Shown piece after piece: positions 55,369 to 64,000 of a DNA stretch of 64,000 nucleotides (its first letter is position 1; every line of letters starts with the position of its first letter). Under the pieces are notes generated by a model. It searched no databases, was not told the origin of the DNA, and saw nothing but the letters and a program-made list of their open reading frames with translations. Origin of the DNA: Rhizobium etli CFN 42 (lineage in GTDB: Bacteria > Pseudomonadota > Alphaproteobacteria > Rhizobiales > Rhizobiaceae); assembly GCF_000092045.1 (NCBI RefSeq), contig NC_007761.1:4039501-4103500 (forward strand), in the 5' to 3' direction. The position numbers and the translations under genes were made by a program.

Positions 55369-56171
55369 CATCCCCACGACCATCGGATTCGCGCCTTGCG
55401 ACGCTCTATCTCGCCGTATACCGGGCAATGCCCGCCCTGCTCGCAGGCCTTGCCTTCCTGGCGGCATGGGAACTCTATGTCGATCTTTCCGGCATCAAAC
55501 CGTCCATTCTGCCGGCGCCTTCGCGCATCCTTGTCCAGGGCTGGCTGAACCGAGAGGGGCTGATGTCAAACACCTGGCCGACGCTCGGCGCGACACTCGG
55601 CGGTTTCGCTCTCTCGCTCGCCTTCGCCTTCGCCTCTTCGATCCTGATGGATTTCATGCCGTTCATGCGCCGGGCACTGCTGCCGATCTTCATTGCCAGT
55701 CAGACCCTGCCGCTAGTGGCGATCGCACCCCTCGTCGTTCTCTGGTTCGGTTTCGGCCTTTTGCCGAAGATATTGCTGGTGGCCCTCGTCACCTTCTTCC
55801 CGCTGCTCGTCGCCCTGCTTCAGGGCTATGAGGCGACCGATCGCGACATTGCCGAGCTCTTGAATTCGATGAAAGCGAGCCGCTGGCGCATTTTCCGCCT
55901 GGCGCGGTTTCCCTCGTCGCTGCCCTATTTCTTCGCCGGCCTCCGAATCTCGATCACCTATGCCGTCGTCGGCGCAATCTTTGCCGAATATGCCGGCGCT
56001 GCAAGCGGCCTCGGCATTTATATCCTCAACGCCAAGAACAATTTCCGTCCCGATCTCGTGCTCGCCGCCGTGATCGTCAGCGCTCTCTTGACGCTCTGCC
56101 TCTTCGCGCTGACGCTGGTTATCCAGCGTTTCGTCATGCCCTGGCAGCCATCCCAGGAGCGGCGCCGATGA
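55365..56171 (+). CDS. thiX: Thiamine-precursor ABC transporter permease (ThiX-like)
   Basis: 268 residues with about six membrane helices; family of NMT1/taurine-type ABC permeases. The EAA-type loop reads ELLNSMKASRWRIFRLARFP (residues ~163-182). Placed behind a TPP riboswitch and before an ATPase and an NMT1-type binding protein, so it probably imports a thiamine pyrimidine precursor such as formylaminopyrimidine or HMP. Overlaps the upstream stub and the downstream ATPase by 4 bp each. Confidence 0.87.
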   Translation: MTSPRPSDSRLATLYLAVYRAMPALLAGLAFLAAWELYVDLSGIKPSILPAPSRILVQGWLNREGLMSNTWPTLGATLGGFALSLAFAFASSILMDFMPFMRRALLPIFIASQTLPLVAIAPLVVLWFGFGLLPKILLVALVTFFPLLVALLQGYEATDRDIAELLNSMKASRWRIFRLARFPSSLPYFFAGLRISITYAVVGAIFAEYAGAASGLGIYILNAKNNFRPDLVLAAVIVSALLTLCLFALTLVIQRFVMPWQPSQERRR

Positions 56172-56980
56172 CCGGTCAGATGCTTGAGCTGCGCAACATC
56201 TCGAAATCCTTCGACGGCATGAAGGTTCTGGGCGGCATTTCACTCACCGTCGCAAACGGCGAGTTCGTCTCGATCGTCGGCCCATCCGGCTCCGGAAAAT
56301 CGACCGTGCTGAGACTGCTGACACAGGCGCTGCGGCCTGATTCCGGCGCCATGCTTTTCAACGGTGCAGCGCTGGAACAGACGCCGCATTCCTTTGCCTT
56401 CATGCCGCAACGCGATGCGCTGATGCCCTGGCGCCGGATCATCGATAATGCCGCGCTCGGCCTGGAAGTGAAGGGCATGAGTCGTCGGGCGGCCCGCGCC
56501 GCTGTCGCGCCCCTCTTCGAGCGGTTCGGCCTTGCCGGCTTCGAGCATCACTACCCCGCCTCTCTTTCCGGCGGCATGCGCCAGCGTGCTGCACTGCTGC
56601 GCACCGTCATCCAGAAGCAGGACATGCTGCTGCTCGACGAGCCTTTCGGCGCGCTCGATGCGCTGACCCGCACACAGATCCAGGAGTGGCTGCAAGGCAT
56701 GTGGACCGAACATCGCTGGACGGCGCTGCTAATCACGCACGATGTCCGCGAGGCCGTTTTCCTCTCCGATCGGATTTACGTGCTGTCTGCCCGCCCGGCC
56801 CGCGTCATCCGCGAATTCCGTGTCCCCCTGCCCCGCCCGAGAAGCATCGCCGATGTCGGCTCACCCGCGGCTCAGGCAATCGAGACTGAAATCCTGCAAA
56901 CCCTGCTGCATCCGCTAGAACAGGATGATATTAGGCCAGTCGGCCCAAAATCCGAATCCTGTTCCAATCTAAAGAGTTAG
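56168..56980 (+). CDS. thiZ: Thiamine-precursor ABC transporter ATP-binding protein (ThiZ-like)
   Basis: 270 residues. Walker A GPSGSGKSTVL (residue ~38), Q loop FMPQRDALMPW, signature LSGGMRQRAALLR (~135) and Walker B MLLLDEPFGALD (~154). The last ~20 residues (RPVGPKSESCSNLKS at the end) are encoded by the left half of a palindromic repeat, so the element has replaced the native C-terminus. Function as for the permease. Confidence 0.87.
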   Translation: MTGQMLELRNISKSFDGMKVLGGISLTVANGEFVSIVGPSGSGKSTVLRLLTQALRPDSGAMLFNGAALEQTPHSFAFMPQRDALMPWRRIIDNAALGLEVKGMSRRAARAAVAPLFERFGLAGFEHHYPASLSGGMRQRAALLRTVIQKQDMLLLDEPFGALDALTRTQIQEWLQGMWTEHRWTALLITHDVREAVFLSDRIYVLSARPARVIREFRVPLPRPRSIADVGSPAAQAIETEILQTLLHPLEQDDIRPVGPKSESCSNLKS

Positions 56981-57027
56981 AGCCTGATGTCGTTCGAAAA
57001 CCGGACTTTTCGGCGTCATGCTCTAAC
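56918..57027. repeat. RIME-like palindromic repeat at the 3' end of thiZ
   Basis: Two consecutive hairpins. The first has GAACAGGAT (56918-56926) and ATCCTGTTC (56956-56964); the second has GTTAGAGC (56976-56983) and GCTCTAAC (57020-57027), with GATGTCGTTCGAAAA and CTTTTCGGCGTCAT inside. The second matches the rhizobial RIME consensus as I remember it. It supplies the last codons and stop of thiZ. Confidence 0.75.
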
Positions 57028-57044
57028 GACCTGAGGAGGTCACC

Positions 57045-58055
57045 ATGCCGCTTCTCACCCGCCGCCAGACGATTCTCGCCGCCATCGCAACAAGCCTCGC
57101 CGGCCGCGCCGCCTTTGCCCAACCGGCCCCCGCCAAGGTTCGCATCGCGCTCGACTGGACGCCCAACACCAACCACATCGGCATCTACGTCGCCAAGGCG
57201 AAGGGCTTCTACACGGCCGCCGGCCTCGATGTCGAAATTCTACCCTTTACCGACACCAGCGCCGGCACGCTGGTGTCGAACGGGGTCGCCGATTTCGGCA
57301 TCAGCAGCGAGATCGAGGCACTGACCCAGCGGGCTGGCGGCGGTGACGTGAAGATGGTCTACGGCGTCGTCCAGACGGAAACCGCACGCCTGATCTTCAA
57401 GGGCGGGCGCGACGACATCAAGAGCCCCAGAGATCTCGACGGCAAGACCTATGGCGGCTTCGGCGGTACCTGGGAAAGCGCGCTGGTCTCGGCGATGATC
57501 CGCAATGACGGCGGCAAGGGCGACGTCAAGACCGTCACCCTCGGCACCTCCGCCTATGAGGCGCTGGACAATGGCTCGATTGATTTCACGCTGGAGATCT
57601 ACACCTGGGAGGGCATCGCCGCCGAGCTGGAGAACCGGAAGATCAGCCGCTTTCATTATTCCGATTACGGCATTCCCGACGAGCAGACGACGGTCATCGT
57701 TTCCAGCGACGCTTATCTCTCGGCCAGTCGAGAACACGCGCGCGCCTTCATCCAGGCCACACGTCAAGGCTATGTCTACTCCATCGACCATCCCGACGAA
57801 GCCTGCGACCTGCTGATATCAGGAAGCAACGGTGCGCTGATGAACACGGAACTGGTAAAAGCATCTCAGAAGGCGTTGATCGAAGGCCATTTCCTGAGAT
57901 CTGAGGCCGGGGTGATCGGCACCCTTGACCCGGCAAAGGCCGATGCCATCGGCGGCTTCCTGGTCGAGAACGGCATCCTCGTCGATGCGAATGGCGTCGT
58001 GCTCAAGGAGAAGCCGGATTTTTCCACCTATTATACCAACGAACTCCTCGGCTGA
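57045..58055 (+). CDS. thiY: NMT1/THI5-like substrate-binding protein (ThiY-like)
   Basis: 336 residues with a Tat-like or Sec signal (LTRRQTILAAIATSLAGRAA). The mature start KVRIALDWTPNTNHIGIYVA is the typical NMT1/THI5 domain. Binds a pyrimidine precursor (formylaminopyrimidine in characterised ThiY). A strong GGAGG ribosome site lies 5 nt before the ATG, which may compensate for the repeat between it and thiZ. Periplasmic. Confidence 0.9.
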   Translation: MPLLTRRQTILAAIATSLAGRAAFAQPAPAKVRIALDWTPNTNHIGIYVAKAKGFYTAAGLDVEILPFTDTSAGTLVSNGVADFGISSEIEALTQRAGGGDVKMVYGVVQTETARLIFKGGRDDIKSPRDLDGKTYGGFGGTWESALVSAMIRNDGGKGDVKTVTLGTSAYEALDNGSIDFTLEIYTWEGIAAELENRKISRFHYSDYGIPDEQTTVIVSSDAYLSASREHARAFIQATRQGYVYSIDHPDEACDLLISGSNGALMNTELVKASQKALIEGHFLRSEAGVIGTLDPAKADAIGGFLVENGILVDANGVVLKEKPDFSTYYTNELLG

Positions 58056-58142
58056 GCCCGCCCCGGCCTTGCCGACGCGGCCTTCCGCGGCAATGCTTCG
58101 GGCCTGGCGGTTCGAGCCGAATAGGGCAGGGCGGGGAACGAC

Positions 58143-59354
58143 ATGCGAGCACAAGACAGACTGGCCGGAGCCGACTTTCTGCGCGCGATTGCCTGCTTGT
58201 TGGTGCTCGCGCATCATCTCGCGCTCCGGCTGGATATGCGCAGAATTCCGGACGAATTGGCGGCGACGGCAAACGTCCTCCGCTTCGGCAATTTCGGCGT
58301 CGCCATCTTCTTCGTGCTCAGCGGCTTTCTGCTTGCCCGCCCCTTCTGGCACGCTCTCGACGCCGGCGGCGCCATGCCGAACCTTGGGCACTACGCCATC
58401 CGCAGGTTGGCACGCATTGCTCCGGGCTTCTGGTTCGCCGCCAGCGTCAGCTTCGTCCTCAGCCTGACACTGCTTGCCCTGCCGCTAACACCGGAACTCG
58501 TCGTCCGCTACGTCTCGGGACTACTGTTCATGAGCCAGTGGCATTGGCGCACGTTTTTTCCCGTCGAAGCCGATGGGCCGCTCTGGTCCATTCCCTTCGA
58601 GGTGACCAGCTATTTGCTCCTGCCGGTCGGCTTTTTCCTGCTGTTTCGCTTGCCGCTGCTGCGGCGACGTCCGTTCTTCGCCCGCGCCGCCTGGCTCGGC
58701 GTCGTTGCGGTCGTCCTTCTTGCCCATCTGGTGATCCTGAGGCTCTTTGCGCTCGACGATATCGGGCGTGGCTGGGCATATGGCCTGCAGGGCGGGGCGA
58801 AGGAATGGATGCCTAACTATAATCCGATCGGCTTCTTTGCCGTCTTCGCGCTCGGCGCGCTTGCCGCCGGCATCGAAGTGATGTTGCCGGCTAGACGCTC
58901 TCCCTGGTTCGATGCCGCAGCACTCCTGGCCCTTGCGATTGCCGGTTACCGCCTCCTCATATCCCCCGGTGGCTCGGCCGAAGGTTACGGCTGGCTTGAC
59001 ATCCCTTATGGATTTCCGGTCTTCCCACTGGCCGTCGCAACAACGCTCATTTCACTCAGCCATTCGCAGGGTCTGGGCAGGCTGCTTGATAACGCTCCTA
59101 TCCGCTACGTCGCCAAAATCTCCTTCGGCATTTACATCTGGCAGGAGATCATCCTGACATTGATCCAGAGACTCGCCCCCGGTTCGTTCGGGGCCGCCTC
59201 GGTGAATGTGGTCACCGGCTGGCTGCAATCCTGCACACTGACGGCGGCGCTGATTTTTCTGGTGGCAAGCCTCAGTTATTATCTGTTGGAACGACCGGCA
59301 ATCGACTTGGGTAACCGCCTGACATCGCGCCGCCTGATCGGGCTACTCCTTTAA
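58143..59354 (+). CDS. Acyltransferase 3 family membrane protein
   Basis: 403 residues with about ten hydrophobic segments. The N-terminal motif GADFLRAIACLLVLAHH (residues ~8-24) with a His, and FFVLSGFLLARPFW are typical of OafA/NodX/ExoZ-type O-acyltransferases. They acetylate or acylate surface polysaccharide or lipid. A sugar transferase follows, so it may modify an exopolysaccharide; that link is inferred. Confidence 0.85.
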   Translation: MRAQDRLAGADFLRAIACLLVLAHHLALRLDMRRIPDELAATANVLRFGNFGVAIFFVLSGFLLARPFWHALDAGGAMPNLGHYAIRRLARIAPGFWFAASVSFVLSLTLLALPLTPELVVRYVSGLLFMSQWHWRTFFPVEADGPLWSIPFEVTSYLLLPVGFFLLFRLPLLRRRPFFARAAWLGVVAVVLLAHLVILRLFALDDIGRGWAYGLQGGAKEWMPNYNPIGFFAVFALGALAAGIEVMLPARRSPWFDAAALLALAIAGYRLLISPGGSAEGYGWLDIPYGFPVFPLAVATTLISLSHSQGLGRLLDNAPIRYVAKISFGIYIWQEIILTLIQRLAPGSFGAASVNVVTGWLQSCTLTAALIFLVASLSYYLLERPAIDLGNRLTSRRLIGLLL

Positions 59355-59529
59355 AAGTATAATTTCGAATACCACTCAACTAGAGGCATTAGAGTTAACG
59401 CGAAGTACTCCCATTTTTGGCGTCTTTATGCTTACCGATTTCTTATTTATAACGATGACAAACCATACGTAAGCATGTATCTGTCTCCCCGCTGTTCAGT
59501 ATCGCATCTAAACTTCTGGGCTTTGAGTA

Positions 59530-60267
59530 ATGAATGCTTTTACTTCGAAGATAAGTTCACGCTTCGATTCGTCTCAGCGTCAGAACAAAATCCGGGCCCT
59601 GGTGGTAGCGAACTCCAACATTCGCCAGCCGGACAGCTATTCCGGCGTCGAAGGGAAGGCGGCTCTGCGATTGGCCGTAAAGCGGCTGATCGACATCGTC
59701 ATCTCGGCCAGCGCTCTCCTCGTGCTGGCGCCGCTTTTCCTGGCAATCGCTCTTTTCATCAAACTCGACGATGGCGGCCCCGTTTTCTTCCGTCAGATCC
59801 GTTGGGGCCTGAACGGCCGGAAGATCACCGTCTTCAAGTTCCGCTCGATGCACACCGACGCTTGCGATCCCAGCGGCATCCAGCAAACCGTCAAGGGCGA
59901 CAGGCGGGTGACCGGCATCGGCGCTCTGCTCCGCAGGACCAACATTGATGAGCTGCCGCAGCTTCTAAACGTCCTCAGGGGCGACATGTCCCTGGTCGGT
60001 CCGCGCTGCCATGCCATCAACATGCGCGCGGCCGGCAGGCTCTACGAAGAATTGGTGCCGAACTACCACCATCGCCACATCATGCGCCCCGGCATCACCG
60101 GCCTCGCGCAGACACGCGGCTGGCGCGGACCGACGGCGCGCCCGCTGCAAGCCCGGGCTCGCATCGCCTGCGATATCTATTATGTCAGGAATTTCAGCCT
60201 GCTGCTCGATCTGAAAATTCTGTTCAAAACGCTGGTCATCGAGTTGCGCGGCGGCACCGGCTTCTAG
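59530..60267 (+). CDS. Polyprenyl-phosphate sugar-1-phosphate transferase (ExoY-like)
   Basis: 245 residues. Membrane anchor (VISASALLVLAPLFLAIALF, residues ~56-75) and cytoplasmic bacterial sugar transferase domain with the hallmarks KFRSMH, RRTNIDELPQLLNV, GDMSLVGPRCH and PGITGLAQ. Transfers the first sugar phosphate to undecaprenyl phosphate in polysaccharide synthesis. It stands apart from an eps cluster in this window. A-T rich DNA (59355-59529) precedes it and presumably holds the promoter. Confidence 0.88.
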   Translation: MNAFTSKISSRFDSSQRQNKIRALVVANSNIRQPDSYSGVEGKAALRLAVKRLIDIVISASALLVLAPLFLAIALFIKLDDGGPVFFRQIRWGLNGRKITVFKFRSMHTDACDPSGIQQTVKGDRRVTGIGALLRRTNIDELPQLLNVLRGDMSLVGPRCHAINMRAAGRLYEELVPNYHHRHIMRPGITGLAQTRGWRGPTARPLQARARIACDIYYVRNFSLLLDLKILFKTLVIELRGGTGF

Positions 60268-60573
60268 TGAGAGTCTGCCCGGTTCAAAGCATCGCGCGCA
60301 AAGATGTGCGGCCACGAAAACGACTGCGCAAAACAAAGCGCTAAAGCGCGAGAGGCGAATCTGAAAGATCGCGACATGCTTCAGCACATCGACCCAAATC
60401 AGAAAACACTATCGGTTTATTAAGGGCCGCAGCGCCTTTGCGCGCCTTGGAGATGGACGGCGCGGCAAGTGTGGCCTCTTCGTTATAAGCCGGGCAAAAA
60501 CGGCTTTGAACGCCTGCTCTTTCTTTCAAGCTCTTCGATGATGTCGCTTCGACCTTGGCTCGAAGACAACAAA
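60268..60573. other. Intergenic region between the sugar transferase and the atp operon
   Basis: About 300 bp between convergent genes. No convincing ORF or RNA gene was found. The right end is followed by the atp operon terminator. Confidence 0.4.
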
Positions 60574-60603
60574 ACAAAAAAGCGGCCTTCGAGGGCCGCC
60601 TTT
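60574..60603 (-). terminator. Intrinsic terminator of the atp operon
   Basis: On the minus strand, GCGGCC and GGCCGC (60582-60587 and 60594-60599) form a stem with a short loop, followed by a T-run (the A-run at 60575-60581 on the plus strand). It lies about 20 nt past the atpC stop. Confidence 0.88.
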
Positions 60604-60623
60604 CATTGATGCTGTCGGTGTGG

Positions 60624-61031
60624 TCAATCCTGCTGGACGATGCCACGAAGATGCGTCAGTTCCATGATGAAGTGCTCGAGCCTCGACTTGTGCTCATGCA
60701 GCTCGGCATGTTCGAGCTCCTTGCGGGCAGCCTCGATGCGGCGGGTCAGTTCGTCCTTATGGAGTTCCTCGACCGGAACGGCGGATTCGGCCAGCAGCGT
60801 GCAGCCCGTCGGCAGAATATCGGCAAAACCGCCGAATACCACATAGTCCTGCTTCTTGCCGGAAGCCGAACGCACGCTCACCACGCCCGGCTTGATTGTC
60901 GTCATTGTCGGCGCGTGGTTCGCCATGACGGTCATCTCACCCTCGGTCGCCGGAACGACAACCTCCGTCACCATCTCCGACAGCAGCAGACGCTCCGGCG
61001 AAACGAGCTCAAAGTTGAAATTGTCAGCCAT
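60624..61031 (-). CDS. atpC: ATP synthase F1 subunit epsilon
   Basis: 135 residues, normal length. N-terminal beta sandwich (FNFELVSPERLLLS, TEGEMTVMANHAPTMTTIKPG, cited as two parts) and C-terminal helical hairpin. Central-stalk subunit that couples and inhibits F1. Its ATG shares an A with the TGA of the small upstream gene (TGATG). Confidence 0.96.
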   Translation of the reverse strand: MADNFNFELVSPERLLLSEMVTEVVVPATEGEMTVMANHAPTMTTIKPGVVSVRSASGKKQDYVVFGGFADILPTGCTLLAESAVPVEELHKDELTRRIEAARKELEHAELHEHKSRLEHFIMELTHLRGIVQQD

Positions 61032-61269
61032 CAGTGACTTACCTTCTCGGCTATGGCTTTTGCATCTTGCAAATTTGTCCCGCAGAACGGGCAGTGCAGT
61101 ATGGCCTGGTCGAGATATCCGAGGCCCTCCTCGGTCTGAACCAGTCCGACAACCATCATCAGCACGCCATTATCGGCACGATAGACAGTTGGCGCGGCCG
61201 GTTCCGGAAGTTCTGCCACGACCCCGTTGAGGGAGTCGCAGCAGAATATCTCGTCCTGGGCGTCGCTCA

Positions 61270-61270
<1 letters not shown>
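61031..61270 (-). CDS. Small CPxCG protein nested between atpD and atpC
   Basis: 79 residues from the ATG at 61270. It has an N-terminal Cys pair (EIFCCDSLNG) and a C-terminal HCPFCGTNLQ, a layout that could bind zinc. It joins its neighbours by TGATG overlaps at both ends, so translation is coupled to ATP synthase subunits. I recall such a small hypothetical protein here in other rhizobia but know of no function. Confidence 0.75.
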
Positions 61271-63604
<2,334 letters not shown>

Positions 63605-63630
63605 CCGTTGTCCGTCCTAACCTAGGCCGA

Positions 63631-64000
63631 TTACTGGAAAGACTTGGCGAAGCTATCGAGAGCAGCCGTAAGCTTGCCCTTGGTATCGTCGCTGATAGCC
63701 TTTTCCGTGCGGATTGCGTCGAGGATGGCGGAGCCTTCCGAGCGCAGATAGGACAACAGGCCCTGTTCGAACTTGCCGACCTGTGCGACCGGCAGCTTGT
63801 CGAGATAGCCGTTGACGCCGGCGAAGATCACAGCGACCTGCTCTTCCGTCTTCAGCGGCGAGAACTGCGGCTGCTTCAGGAGTTCCGTCAGGCGTGCACC
63901 GCGGTTCAGCAGGCGCTGCGTCGCAGCGTCGAGGTCCGAACCGAACTGGGCGAAGGCGGCCATTTCGCGGTACTGGGCGAGTTCGCCCTTGATCGAGCCG
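63631..64000 (-). CDS. atpA: ATP synthase F1 subunit alpha (C-terminal part only)
   Basis: The last ~122 residues are visible; the gene continues past the window edge. The C-terminal helical domain reads [20 protein letters not shown] and [20 protein letters not shown], the alpha-subunit signature; it ends SFAKSFQ. Non-catalytic nucleotide-binding subunit of F1. Confidence 0.95.
   Translation of the reverse strand, partial: GSIKGELAQYREMAAFAQFGSDLDAATQRLLNRGARLTELLKQPQFSPLKTEEQVAVIFAGVNGYLDKLPVAQVGKFEQGLLSYLRSEGSAILDAIRTEKAISDDTKGKLTAALDSFAKSFQ

Overview
This 64 kb window is chromosomal DNA from an alphaproteobacterium of the Rhizobium etli / R. leguminosarum type. The base composition is GC-rich. 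The window holds hemA-type (glycine pathway) 5-aminolevulinate synthase, the aerobic cobaltochelatase pair cobS/cobT, an atp operon in rhizobial order, TamA/TamB, DUF982 and DUF2937 proteins, and RIME-like palindromic repeats. The genus is inferred from gene content and protein similarity as I remember it; no search was run.

Layout. 1-2 kb: DUF3108 protein (cut by the window edge), rpmB and a queuosine-precursor transporter. 2-7.5 kb: minus-strand run of dnaJ-like gene, cobS, cobT, phytase-like secreted protein and P-loop kinase-like protein. 7.6-11 kb: bolA, then the overlapping aroK-aroB-CNNM/CorC cluster. 11-15 kb: small membrane protein, xerD, accA, L,D-transpeptidase lipoprotein, tusA-like gene. 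15-18.7 kb: CobW GTPase, DD-carboxypeptidase, M20 amidohydrolase, tRNA-Arg(CCT). A 276-bp element with 34-bp terminal inverted repeats starts 6 nt after the tRNA. 19-23.3 kb: small accessory or envelope proteins and dxr.

23.3-30.5 kb is a complete catabolic operon. It encodes a LacI regulator, an ABC sugar transporter (binding protein, two permeases, ATPase) and a GH127 family beta-L-arabinofuranosidase. Two palindromic operator-like sites lie upstream. The LacI gene has no ATG/GTG/TTG that would preserve its DNA-binding domain and seems to start at CTG. 30.8-41.2 kb: hemA, a glycine-zipper lipoprotein, tamA and a 2139-residue tamB carrying eight tandem repeats of about 106 residues. 41.2-44.6 kb: Lrp regulator divergent from arginase and ornithine aminotransferase, then an orphan cheW. 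44.9-52.9 kb: NAD-dependent formate dehydrogenase (LysR-fdsG-fdsB-fdsA-fdhD-fdsD), followed by the wreck of an oxalate/formate-type MFS transporter.

53-55 kb: ArsR regulator, SDR and SoxR. A SoxR box sits inside a 19-bp-spaced promoter that points away from soxR toward a ~200-nt terminator-bounded stretch with no ordinary gene. 55.1-58.1 kb: a TPP riboswitch controls a thiamine-precursor ABC transporter (thiX-thiZ-thiY type); the first ORF is a 57-codon remnant of a YkoF-like gene. 58-60.3 kb: acyltransferase and polyprenyl-phosphate sugar transferase. 60.6-64 kb: ATP synthase genes atpA (partial), atpG, atpD, a small CPxCG protein, and atpC, ending in an intrinsic terminator.

Most of the window is housekeeping. 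The less ordinary signals are the SoxR-driven orphan transcript, the CTG-started LacI of the arabinofuranoside operon, the structured element at the tRNA, the decayed ykoF and formate-transporter genes, and the small gene translationally nested between atpD and atpC.
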